A stretch of 6,159 bases of DNA from Legionella genomosp. 1 (GTDB taxonomy: Bacteria; Pseudomonadota; Gammaproteobacteria; Legionellales; Legionellaceae): assembly GCA_945867185.1 (NCBI GenBank), contig CAMBHM010000093.1, forward strand, positions 1-6,159, in the 5' to 3' direction. Of the stretch, positions 1 to 5,795 are shown one piece after another. The notes under the pieces are model-generated. The model did no database searches. It was not told the DNA's origin and worked only from the letters and a program-made list of their open reading frames with translations. The position numbers were made by a program, and so were the translations under genes. Numbering within the stretch: the stretch's first letter is position 1; every line of letters starts with the position of its first letter.

Positions 1-222
1 CTTGGTGACGTATTTTATGGGATCAGCATGCTGCCTCCATTTTGGCAAAAAATTTCTCATTTCAATCCCATTTTCTACATGGTTAACGCCTTACGGCAAG
101 CCATGATTGGGCAACAAGAAGTCAACATGCTCTTCGCCATGGAGATCATTTGTTTTATGTTGGTTGCATTAAGCTGTCTTAACTTGGTCCTGCTTAAGAA
201 GGGCGTTGGACTACATGACTAA
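1..222 (+). CDS. yadH: ABC-2 type transporter permease, C-terminal end (YadH-like), partial
   Basis: Only the last 73 residues are in the window; the frame is open from base 1 and stops with TAA at 220-222. The visible part has the NPIFYM segment (residues 22-27 of the fragment), followed by LRQAMIG, a hydrophobic helix at about residues 43-64 and a short basic tail (KKGVGLHD). This is the ending typical of the integral membrane permease of YadG/YadH-type ABC exporters, where YadG is the ATPase partner. In that family the protein forms six inner-membrane helices and pairs with the ATPase to export an unknown substrate. The ATPase gene would be expected just upstream, outside the window. The match rests on the C-terminal pattern only, so another ABC-2 permease subfamily is possible. 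An internal ATG at 28 is not a real start. Confidence 0.8.
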   Translation, partial: LGDVFYGISMLPPFWQKISHFNPIFYMVNALRQAMIGQQEVNMLFAMEIICFMLVALSCLNLVLLKKGVGLHD

Positions 223-239
223 GGATCGGGCGCGATCCT
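222..239 (+). terminator. GC-rich stem-loop after the permease gene, possible terminator or attenuator
   Basis: AGGATCG (222-228) pairs perfectly with CGATCCT (233-239) around a GGCG loop. The stem starts at the last base of the permease stop codon. No T run follows, so it is not a canonical intrinsic terminator; it could be a Rho-assisted terminator, an mRNA 3'-end stabiliser, or a structure just ahead of the ribosome binding site (244-247) of the next gene. Confidence 0.4.
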
Positions 240-243
240 AATT

Positions 244-247
244 GAGG
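244..247 (+). promoter_or_regulatory. Shine-Dalgarno deciding the start at 254
   Basis: GAGG lies six bases before ATG 254. The longer open frame would start at TTG 242, whose last base is the G that begins this motif, so the TTG would have no ribosome binding site of its own. This favours ATG 254. Confidence 0.65.
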
Positions 248-253
248 TTTCAC

Positions 254-967
254 ATGATTCATGAGCTTACTGACAGTTATTGTTTTTGGTTGGAATGCTA
301 CTGTAAGCGAGCAGAGAGCCCCCATAAAAAAACAGCACTTCAACTGATAGATAAACTCAAATTGGTAACCTCCATAGAAACATTACAGAAGGCACTTACC
401 TTAGATGATTTACGACAACCACTCCTTCCCGAGCACACCAAAGAGATCCAATTTTTTAGCTTAGCACAGCCCGATCCATTTTTTAAACAGATCAACCATT
501 ACAAAGCAACCGTAGAAGAACTGATAGCACTGGATAAAAAAAGCTTGATGGACCAGTTGGATCACGTCGAAACCCCCAAAGCAGCAACACCCTTGATCGC
601 TTTAATAAAAGAGGTATTAGCCGATGAACGAACCCTTCTACATGACAGCGTCTTAAGCTTGGTACGCCAACTTCAGAAAAAAGGCAATTTAAGCGCTATC
701 GTCGTCCATTTAGCTGCACAACCCGTCATAGCACCTCCAGATCCTGCCACAGTCCGAAGAGGCTCTTTTGAGACTATCAGACCTATCACACCACAACACG
801 AGGGGTGTCTGAATTTGTTGCGTAATAATTCTGCAACGTTCAGTGACATAAACCCTATCAGTCAAGCGGCTAACGATTTGTTACAAGTCCTGGTAAACCT
901 CTATCATGACGTCCACGCCGACTCCCCCAAGACAGCAGATACGCCAGGATGTTGTTCCCTCTCCTAA
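254..967 (+). CDS. Hypothetical protein, 237 aa, with CaaX-like C-terminus
   Basis: I do not recognise this protein and assign no function. It has no signal peptide and no clear membrane segment. It looks largely alpha-helical and soluble, with alternating charged and leucine-rich stretches through about residue 155, then a proline-rich stretch (about residues 155-180) and a final helix-like segment near residues 205-220. The N-terminus has a small cysteine cluster (C10, C15, C17). The protein ends GCCSLS: Cys234 at position -4 followed by S-L-S fits a eukaryotic CaaX prenylation box (compare CVLS in H-Ras), with Cys233 beside it. Bacterial effectors of Legionella with such tails are known to be prenylated in the host cell; that this protein is one is inference. 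It sits 31 bases after the permease stop and converges on htpX. Start chosen at ATG 254 because GAGG lies six bases upstream; TTG 242 would add four residues. Clean frame and codon use support a real gene. Confidence 0.75.
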   Translation: MIHELTDSYCFWLECYCKRAESPHKKTALQLIDKLKLVTSIETLQKALTLDDLRQPLLPEHTKEIQFFSLAQPDPFFKQINHYKATVEELIALDKKSLMDQLDHVETPKAATPLIALIKEVLADERTLLHDSVLSLVRQLQKKGNLSAIVVHLAAQPVIAPPDPATVRRGSFETIRPITPQHEGCLNLLRNNSATFSDINPISQAANDLLQVLVNLYHDVHADSPKTADTPGCCSLS

Positions 968-995
968 AAATCTGCAGTCATGGATTTCTTTTTTT
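968..995 (+). terminator. Possible intrinsic terminator of the hypothetical gene
   Basis: AAATC (968-972) can pair with GATTT (983-987); one C then precedes seven T (989-995). The stem is short and A+T-rich, so it is weak, but the T run directly after it and its place just past the stop codon fit an intrinsic terminator. It overlaps the 3' end of the convergent htpX gene. Confidence 0.35.
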
Positions 996-2009
996 AGACA
1001 AAAAACCCAGCGCATCCAATCGACGCTCAATGCTTGGGTGAGTGGCAAATACACTATTTAAAGACTTCACGGGATCAAGATCTGAGGGATCAAATAGATA
1101 GGAGGCTTGACGAACCTGCTCATGCGCCGTTTCTCCATAAGCTTTTTCATACGCGACAGTATGATCTGTATTATCAGCTTTGATTCTAAGCAATGCCCGA
1201 GCAAGCGGTTCATTGTCACGCATCAACTCCACACACCCAGCATCCGCCATCAACTCTCGGGTTCGACTTAAAAAGAGAGCTAATACCAACGTCATCAAAG
1301 GCAAGAGATAACGCAAGATCAAAATAACGGTGAAGAGTCGATTGTCTTCTCGTCGATCTCTTTTGAACAACATGGCATAAAAAAGAACATCTAATACAAT
1401 CAGTAACAAATTACTTAAAACCGCCACCATCATTGTCAGTTTTATATCATGATGCCGAATGTGCGACAACTCGTGCGCAACAACTGCCTGCAACTCTGCT
1501 CGCGGCAACTTATCCAATAAACCACGGGTCACAGCAATGAGCGCTGTCCGCTCACTGGTTCCACTGGCAAAAGCATTCATATAAGGCGCCTCAATGATAT
1601 ACACTGTTGGGGGCATACTAAGCCCTGCTGCAACAGCCATTTCTTCCACCACGTGAAACAGTTGTTTCTCCTCTGCACTTCCCGCAGTCTCTAAGGTAAC
1701 CCGATGAGAGTCCGTACCCAATAACATGATTTTGTCTTGCAAAGTATAAGTCACCCACAACGACACCGCTGCAATACCAAGCATAATCAACGTTGCAAGT
1801 GGCATGGCCTGAAACGTCACCAAGGCGTAAAAACATTGCGTCAGGGAGGTGCTCGGATAGTAAGATTGCAACACGAACACATCCACCAGCAAACCCACAG
1901 CGACATAGAGTGCGATAAAGGTCGCAATCACCCAACGTGTTTTTCGTTCATTCCGCTGTAACTGTAAACGCCAATTGCCTGTCGTCGCATGATAATCAGA
2001 GAGGCTCAT
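978..2009 (-). CDS. htpX: HtpX-like M48 family membrane zinc metalloprotease
   Basis: This is an inner-membrane zinc endopeptidase of 343 aa, a family that degrades misfolded or damaged membrane proteins on the cytoplasmic side together with FtsH. The catalytic motif is HELSH at residues 179-183 (zinc ligands H179 and H183, catalytic E180). E252 in SRTRELMADA is the likely third zinc ligand, and NAFA (145-148) and the closing THPSIERRLDAL (about 324-335) are also family hallmarks. Hydrophobic segments lie near residues 27-49, 66-90, 193-216 and 225-248, giving two before and two after the HEXXH helix, as in HtpX. It is somewhat longer than E. coli HtpX (about 293 aa), mainly at the N-terminus and in a C-terminal insertion of about residues 275-315. 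The start ATG lies one base after the lemA stop, so translational coupling is expected. The assignment to M48 is firm; the exact substrate is unknown. Confidence 0.93.
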   Translation of the reverse strand: MSLSDYHATTGNWRLQLQRNERKTRWVIATFIALYVAVGLLVDVFVLQSYYPSTSLTQCFYALVTFQAMPLATLIMLGIAAVSLWVTYTLQDKIMLLGTDSHRVTLETAGSAEEKQLFHVVEEMAVAAGLSMPPTVYIIEAPYMNAFASGTSERTALIAVTRGLLDKLPRAELQAVVAHELSHIRHHDIKLTMMVAVLSNLLLIVLDVLFYAMLFKRDRREDNRLFTVILILRYLLPLMTLVLALFLSRTRELMADAGCVELMRDNEPLARALLRIKADNTDHTVAYEKAYGETAHEQVRQASYLFDPSDLDPVKSLNSVFATHPSIERRLDALGFLSKKRNP

Positions 2010-2010
2010 C

Positions 2011-2592
2011 TTAAAACTTTACCGTATAATCTTCTCGTGTTTGTTGTTTCTCTTCAGACAATCCCCAATAATCAAACGATTTATCGAGTTTTGATGCAAA
2101 GAAACCAACCACTAATGCTTCGAAGAATGATTTTTTCTTCGCCTCATACCGCTCAATTCCATCGTTATAAGCTTGTTTTGCGTAAGATAATTTATTTTCT
2201 GTATTCACAATTTCTTCTTGCAACTGCACCACATTTTGACTGGCTTTCAAATCTGGATATTGCTCAAACACCACATTCAAATGCGATGCAATAGATGAGA
2301 TCCCATTCTCTGCCTCAATCCGTGCTTTTTCATCCCCAGAGGCTTTTGCCTTCTGTGCTTGATTTCGCAATGCCACCACCTCTTTTAAGGTGGTTTTTTC
2401 ATAATCCATATATTGTTTGACCGATTCAATCAATGATTCAAACACTTTGTAGCGCCTATCCAACTGAATATCGATTTGACGCTTATTATTATTGATTGCT
2501 TCAATAAGCGCTATCAGCGCATTATAGATCCCTATAGACCAAAACAATACCAAAACTAATAAAACCAAGACTACCGTCAAGAATGTACTCAT
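2011..2592 (-). CDS. lemA: LemA family membrane protein
   Basis: A 193-aa protein with one N-terminal transmembrane helix (about residues 3-19), followed by a long, mostly helical, charged domain. Family marks include IYNALIALIEAINNNKRQIDIQL (starting at residue 22), RRYKVFESLIE, YPDLKAS (112-118) and ENKLSYAKQAYND (132-144). Length matches LemA proteins (about 185-200 aa). LemA is a widespread, poorly understood membrane protein with a four-helix extramembrane domain. Its gene often sits beside an M48 protease gene, which suggests a joint role in envelope quality control; that role is not proven. The C-terminal part after residue 155 (FFEALVVGFFASKLDKSF) departs from the more usual FPxN-containing version. 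An AAGGGTGG ribosome binding sequence precedes the ATG. A TAAAAT -10-like hexamer is visible in the 76-base gap to rpiA, but no good -35 box, so it may also be read through from rpiA. Confidence 0.92.
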   Translation of the reverse strand: MSTFLTVVLVLLVLVLFWSIGIYNALIALIEAINNNKRQIDIQLDRRYKVFESLIESVKQYMDYEKTTLKEVVALRNQAQKAKASGDEKARIEAENGISSIASHLNVVFEQYPDLKASQNVVQLQEEIVNTENKLSYAKQAYNDGIERYEAKKKSFFEALVVGFFASKLDKSFDYWGLSEEKQQTREDYTVKF

Positions 2593-2668
2593 AGCACCAC
2601 CCTTATTCCACTTAACATTTTAAGTCACTCGCCATTTAACCTATCTAAAAGACTAGAAAAAAGCAACC

Positions 2669-3316
2669 TTAGAATGATGTCACACCCGTCTGTCGGGCTA
2701 CTAGCACACAATCCGCCCGTCTCTTGGCAAATAAACCATGCTCAACAACCCCAGTAATGCCATTGATAGCATCCTCTAGGGCAATGGGCTCATCCGTGCA
2801 AAGTCGATAGACATCTAAAATAATATTACCGTTGTCCGTGATAAATCCCTCACGATACACCGGATCTCCTCCTAATTTCACCAACTCACGTGCTACAGCA
2901 CTACGCGCCATTGGAATCACTTCAACAGCTATAGGGAAAGTCCCTAAACGGCGCACCCATTTTGCACCATCCACCATACAAATAAATTGTTTCGCAACAC
3001 TCGCAATGATTTTTTCACGTGTGAGTGCGCCACCACCACCCTTGATCATCTCTCGTCGCTCATTCACTTCATCCGCCCCATCAAAATACAATGGCACTTC
3101 CCCTGCGGCATTCAAATCAATCACTCGAAGCCCTGCCTCTTTTAACTGTCGTTCCGAGACAGATGAACTTGCGACACACGCATCAATCCGATGTTTTACC
3201 GTTGCCAGGGCTCGAATAAAATAACTCGTAGTCGAGCCTGTCCCAATCCCTATCACTTGATCGTCCCCAAGATACGCCAACGCCGCCTTGGCAACCATTG
3301 CCTTTAATTCACTCAT
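2669..3316 (-). CDS. rpiA: Ribose-5-phosphate isomerase A
   Basis: RpiA interconverts ribose 5-phosphate and ribulose 5-phosphate in the non-oxidative pentose phosphate pathway, in the cytoplasm. The 215-aa length agrees with E. coli RpiA (219 aa), and the two align without large gaps. The phosphate-binding GIGTGSTTSYF is at about residues 23-33; the active-site DGADE is at 79-83 (D79, D82), IKGGGG gives K92, and LTREK gives the catalytic base E101. VEVIPMARSAVARELVKLGG and TDNGNIILDV are also conserved. The ATG start is supported by GGGAG (bases 3327-3323 on the minus strand) six bases upstream. It is the first gene of the minus-strand series rpiA-lemA-htpX; the 76-base gap to lemA contains no convincing terminator hairpin, so partial co-transcription is possible. 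It is divergent from the cystathionine beta-synthase gene. Confidence 0.97.
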   Translation of the reverse strand: MSELKAMVAKAALAYLGDDQVIGIGTGSTTSYFIRALATVKHRIDACVASSSVSERQLKEAGLRVIDLNAAGEVPLYFDGADEVNERREMIKGGGGALTREKIIASVAKQFICMVDGAKWVRRLGTFPIAVEVIPMARSAVARELVKLGGDPVYREGFITDNGNIILDVYRLCTDEPIALEDAINGITGVVEHGLFAKRRADCVLVARQTGVTSF

Positions 3317-3340
3317 ATCAAGCTCCCGTTTTCACTATAA

Positions 3341-3352
3341 CAGTATATACTG
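3341..3352. promoter_or_regulatory. Perfect 12-base palindrome with back-to-back -10-like boxes between rpiA and cbs
   Basis: CAGTATATACTG is its own reverse complement and lies midway in the 64-base divergent region. By symmetry it contains TATACT on both strands (plus strand 3346-3351), each usable as a -10 box, one toward cbs and one toward rpiA. No strong -35 hexamer is visible at the right spacing on either side; TTATCA is a weak candidate on the rpiA side. It may be a shared promoter core, an operator, or both. Confidence 0.4.
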
Positions 3353-3370
3353 AACCTAACTTCCCGTGAT

Positions 3371-3375
3371 AAGGA
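3371..3375 (+). promoter_or_regulatory. Shine-Dalgarno deciding the start at 3381
   Basis: AAGGA lies five bases before ATG 3381. A GTG at 3366 is in frame but lies upstream of this site and has no clear ribosome binding site of its own, and family members begin close to the ATG version (the TIGHTPVVR motif then starts at residue 9). Confidence 0.7.
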
Positions 3376-3380
3376 TCATC

Positions 3381-4331
3381 ATGATATATCCTACTATTCT
3401 TGATACCATAGGCCATACCCCAGTTGTCAGAATCAATCGATTAGGAGCGGAGCTCTCTTGTGAGCTTTATGCCAAGTGTGAGTTTTTTAACCCAGGCGGA
3501 TCGGTTAAAGATCGCATCGGGTATGAAATGGTAAAAAAAGCAGAACTCGCACACCGTATCAAACCTGGAGATACGCTCATTGAGCCCACTTCAGGCAACA
3601 CAGGCATTGGCATTGCCTTGGCAGGTGCGCTCCTGGGATATTCGGTCATCATCACCATGCCAGATAAAATGAGTCATGAAAAGCAAGCGGTCCTGGAACG
3701 GCTGGGCGCTACCATTTATAGAACCCCCTCCAATGCAGCTTGGAATGACCCTACTAGCCATATTTCTTTAGCAAAACAATTACAACAAACCATCCCAAAT
3801 TCTCATATCCTTGATCAATACGCCAACCCTGATAATCCCAATGCACATTATCATGGCACGGCCCAAGAAATCATTGACGATTTTGGACTGAATCTGCACA
3901 TGGTTGTGGCCGGTGTTGGTACCGGTGGTACCATCACCGGTATTGCAAAACGATTAAAAGAATTTAACCCAAACATTCAAATCATTGGTGTCGATCCGAT
4001 TGGCTCCATTCTAGGTGGAGGCAATGAAATCGCACCCTACCAAGTCGAAGGCATTGGCTATGATTTTTTTCCAGACGTCCTAAACAATAGCCTCATCGAT
4101 GCCTATGTAAAAACAAATGATCGCGATTCATTTCGAACAGCAAGGCAGTTGATCCGAGAAGAAGGACTGTTGGTTGGGGGATCCAGTGGCGCTGCAATGT
4201 GGGGTGCTTTACAAGCAGCAAAAACACTAAAACCAGAACAAAAATGCTTGGTAATTCTGCCGGATTCTATCCGAAATTATATGTCTAAATTTGCCAGTGA
4301 TAAATGGATGCAAGCACACGATTTTTTGTAA
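3381..4331 (+). CDS. cbs: Cystathionine beta-synthase, eukaryotic-type catalytic core
   Basis: A PLP enzyme of fold type II, 316 aa, most likely condensing L-serine with homocysteine to cystathionine. The PLP lysine is K43 in NPGGSVKDR, TSGNT (70-74) contacts PLP and substrate, GTGGT (180-184) binds the phosphate, and S268 in GGSSG should contact the pyridine nitrogen. It follows human CBS more closely than CysK or CysM: CEFFNPGGSVKDR, IPNSHILDQY, VEGIGYDF (222-229) and LPDSIRNYMSKF (293-304). The tyrosine in GIGYDF matches human Y308, where O-acetylserine sulfhydrylases such as E. coli CysK have GIGAGF. It lacks the N-terminal haem-binding segment of animal CBS and ends at HDFL, where the C-terminal regulatory Bateman (paired CBS-domain) module would follow in human CBS, so SAM activation is not expected. 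Automated annotation may call it cysteine synthase. No cystathionine gamma-lyase gene is adjacent, although the two are often paired in bacteria. Confidence 0.88.
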   Translation: MIYPTILDTIGHTPVVRINRLGAELSCELYAKCEFFNPGGSVKDRIGYEMVKKAELAHRIKPGDTLIEPTSGNTGIGIALAGALLGYSVIITMPDKMSHEKQAVLERLGATIYRTPSNAAWNDPTSHISLAKQLQQTIPNSHILDQYANPDNPNAHYHGTAQEIIDDFGLNLHMVVAGVGTGGTITGIAKRLKEFNPNIQIIGVDPIGSILGGGNEIAPYQVEGIGYDFFPDVLNNSLIDAYVKTNDRDSFRTARQLIREEGLLVGGSSGAAMWGALQAAKTLKPEQKCLVILPDSIRNYMSKFASDKWMQAHDFL

Positions 4332-4345
4332 CCTTATAGATAAGG
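4332..4345. other. Short stem-loop in the convergent gap after cbs
   Basis: CCTTAT and ATAAGG pair around AG immediately after the cbs stop; the two-base loop means the inner A-T pair would open. No T run follows on either strand. The adjoining ATCGCGAT (4346-4353) is another small palindrome. The 39-base gap between two convergent genes is a natural termination point, but the hairpin is not a canonical terminator. Confidence 0.3.
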
Positions 4346-4370
4346 ATCGCGATAATTAAGTGCAAGATGT

Positions 4371-4751
4371 TCAGTTTTTCGGGATAAGATCACTTCGTTT
4401 GTTATCTAAGTAATCATAAACATCATCCAATTTCATCTGCCCTATTAAAATAGCGCCAGCCAAGGCTTCCACTAAGCCCGATTTAAGATGCTGCTCACGA
4501 GTTTCTGTTTTTAACTGTACTTGACTTGCTGGGACTATCCTTCCCACCTGATTTTTAACAGGAAATGTGGAACGCATCGCTTGGCTATACAACGTCAATA
4601 GATCCCTTGTCTGTAAATCTTGAGTGTCATAGACCAATGTTTTCAGAGTACTATGAATGCCTTCAAAGGCCTGCTTCAAAGATTCATTGGGTGTGCCAGA
4701 ACTCAGTGCGCGAGTTCCGCTTTGCGTGTAAAATTGATATCTTTGAGCCAT
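4371..4751 (-). CDS. Hypothetical protein, 126 aa
   Basis: I do not recognise this protein. It has no signal peptide or confident membrane helix. A helical N-terminal half (residues 23-62, with SLKQAFEGIHSTLKTLVYD and LLTLYSQAMR) is followed by a basic, polar middle (VKNQVGRIVPASQVQLKTETREQ) and a second helical part (residues 90-120), where a small-residue and hydrophobic patch EALAGAILIGQ (96-106) precedes the acidic MKLDDVYDYLDNKRSD. The start is ATG 4751, because GGAG (bases 4761-4758 on the minus strand) lies six bases upstream; an in-frame GTG at 4763 overlaps that site and would add four residues. It is divergent from the DOT1-like methyltransferase gene and may share its promoter region, and it converges on cbs. 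The good ribosome binding site and intact frame support a real gene. Confidence 0.7.
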   Translation of the reverse strand: MAQRYQFYTQSGTRALSSGTPNESLKQAFEGIHSTLKTLVYDTQDLQTRDLLTLYSQAMRSTFPVKNQVGRIVPASQVQLKTETREQHLKSGLVEALAGAILIGQMKLDDVYDYLDNKRSDLIPKN

Positions 4752-4835
4752 GATGATCTCCACTCTTAAACTATTCTTTAATTGTAATCATAATAAATTA
4801 AGGCAACATTAACGCCTTCTTTATAGGATATACCC
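4752..4835. promoter_or_regulatory. Divergent A+T-rich promoter region
   Basis: Eighty-four bases separate the two divergent starts. ATCATAAT (4787-4794) offers CATAAT toward the methyltransferase gene and TATGAT on the opposite strand, each one mismatch from the -10 consensus; -35 boxes are poor. A small stem, AAGGC (4800-4804) with GCCTT (4814-4818), lies in the leader of the methyltransferase mRNA. Ribosome binding sites are GGAG (4761-4758, minus strand) and AGGA (4825-4828, plus strand, seven bases before ATG 4836). Confidence 0.35.
4758..4761 (-). promoter_or_regulatory. Shine-Dalgarno deciding the start at 4751
   Basis: On the minus strand GGAG lies six bases before ATG 4751. The alternative GTG at 4763 overlaps this motif and lacks its own upstream site. 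Confidence 0.65.
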
Positions 4836-5522
4836 ATGTGGATCGCAAGCCTTTTTTTAGTTACTTTCATCCTCTTTTCTATACCGTACTTACGCCGAAA
4901 AATACTTCTTAAACACTGGTATAAGATCCATCATCTACATGCTCATCATGGCGTATTTTCAGAACTATACGCCGATGTCAATGGCTTTACTCTATCGCGG
5001 CAAGCAAGAGCACGGCAAGATGCCATAGAGTATACCTATGGTGAGATAGAGTTTCTCCCTTTTATCGCCCTTCTATCCCTTGTGAAGCCCCACCAACAAA
5101 CCGTATTTTATGATTTGGGTAGTGGTACTGGAAAAGCAATCCTTGCCTGTGCCATGGTCTTTGACGTTAAAAAAAGTTGTGGCATCGAACTATTTGATAC
5201 CCTTCATCAAACTGCCGTAACACAAATACATCGTTTAAATCTACTTGAAGAGTATAGGCACTCTGCAACCAAGATCCACTGCCGCCACGACAATTTTTTA
5301 AACACTGATTTCAGCGACGCAACCCTATTATTCATTCAAGCTACCGCTTTATTTGGAGACACCTGGGTGCGTCTCCAACAGCGACTTGAGACACTTTCCT
5401 CAGGGACCCTCCTCATAACGACTAGTAAGCCCTTAAATGCTGCGTCATTTTGTTTGTTAAAAAAAACAATGGTACAAATGAGTTGGGGAGCCGTTATTAC
5501 TTATATTCAGCAACGTATCTAA
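4836..5522 (+). CDS. Membrane-anchored DOT1-like class I SAM methyltransferase
   Basis: A 228-aa protein with one N-terminal hydrophobic helix (residues 2-18) followed by a basic stretch (RRKILLKHWYK), which by the positive-inside rule puts the catalytic domain in the cytoplasm. The domain is a Rossmann SAM methyltransferase: YDLGSGTG (92-99) is motif I, E118 in GIELFD should bind the ribose, and HDNF (151-154) is the adenine-binding region. The pattern fits the DOT1 family of histone H3K79 methyltransferases: YGE (68-70) ahead of motif I, DNFL for DOT1L GDFL, TSKPL for SSKPF, and MSWG plus ITYIQ near the end for VSWTG and VSYYL. The NNFAF segment holding a lysine-channel asparagine in DOT1L is IQATALF here, so the substrate pocket differs. 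The substrate is unknown; a bacterial protein is as likely as a host histone. AGGA precedes ATG 4836 by seven bases. It is divergent from the 126-aa hypothetical gene. Confidence 0.82.
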   Translation: MWIASLFLVTFILFSIPYLRRKILLKHWYKIHHLHAHHGVFSELYADVNGFTLSRQARARQDAIEYTYGEIEFLPFIALLSLVKPHQQTVFYDLGSGTGKAILACAMVFDVKKSCGIELFDTLHQTAVTQIHRLNLLEEYRHSATKIHCRHDNFLNTDFSDATLLFIQATALFGDTWVRLQQRLETLSSGTLLITTSKPLNAASFCLLKKTMVQMSWGAVITYIQQRI

Positions 5523-5524
5523 TG

Positions 5525-5646
5525 CACCCCTAAGCAAGCCGCAATCACTATAGGCTACAGGAGTTCCCGCTAACAAAGTTCAGTGCGAGCAAGGGGTGTC
5601 GGCTAAAAGGAATGAGCAGGAATTGCTGTATAGACTATTTTTTTTT
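5525..5646 (+). other. Gene-free segment with inverted repeats ending in nine T; possible small RNA or degenerate repeat
   Basis: No open frame of useful length lies here. CACCCCT (5525-5531) is complementary to AGGGGTG (5592-5598). AGCCG (5537-5541) is complementary to CGGCT (5600-5604), crossing the first pairing, so the two are alternatives or a pseudoknot; AGCC can also pair with GGCT (5553-5556). AGCA (5615-5618) with TGCT (5624-5627) forms a weak hairpin ten bases before T9 (5638-5646). This could be an RNA of about 125 nt with an imperfect terminator, the 3' UTR of the methyltransferase gene, or a decayed repeat. It does not match tRNA, tmRNA or 6S RNA as I know them, and I see no clear promoter upstream. 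Confidence 0.25.
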
Positions 5647-5666
5647 CATACAATGAGTTGGTAACA

Positions 5667-5694
5667 TTGAATAAATTATTTTCAGGTTTATACT
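5667..5694 (+). promoter_or_regulatory. Sigma70-type promoter for ihfB
   Basis: TTGAAT (5667-5672) and TATACT (5689-5694) are separated by 16 bases, matching the -35 and -10 consensus at four and five of six positions. Transcription would begin near base 5701, giving a leader of about 100 nt before ihfB. In that leader GCGT (5702-5705) can pair with ACGC (5727-5730), a weak stem with unknown meaning. Confidence 0.55.
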
Positions 5695-5795
5695 ATACCT
5701 TGCGTGCTTGTTTTTTACGGTTTTAAACGCGCAGAATCGCAGGGAGAAAGTGATACTAAAGCAACACTCCCCAAGATCTTTTTCAATCGAACCAA

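Noticed and set aside
1618..1961. Open frames inside htpX on the minus strand (1618-1935) and plus strand (1737-1961)
   Set aside because: They lie wholly within htpX in other frames, show no recognisable motifs, and htpX is clearly the real gene.
1989..2294. Plus-strand open frame of 101 codons across the lemA 3' end
   Set aside because: It is antisense to lemA, has no ribosome binding site and looks like low-quality shadow sequence.
2832..3224. Plus-strand open frame of 130 codons within rpiA
   Set aside because: It is the exact antisense of conserved rpiA sequence, rich in Ser, Thr, Pro and Arg as shadow frames are.
3467..3658. Minus-strand open frame within cbs
   Set aside because: It is antisense to the conserved PLP-binding region of cbs and has no supporting signal.
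4565..4753. Plus-strand open frame of 62 codons opposite the 126-aa hypothetical gene
   Set aside because: The minus-strand frame has a good Shine-Dalgarno sequence and spans the whole interval; the plus-strand frame has neither a good site nor family resemblance.
5523..5660. tRNA, tmRNA or 6S RNA in the intergenic stretch
   Set aside because: No cloverleaf, no T-loop motif with proper arms, no tmRNA ends and no 6S-like bulged rod were found on either strand.
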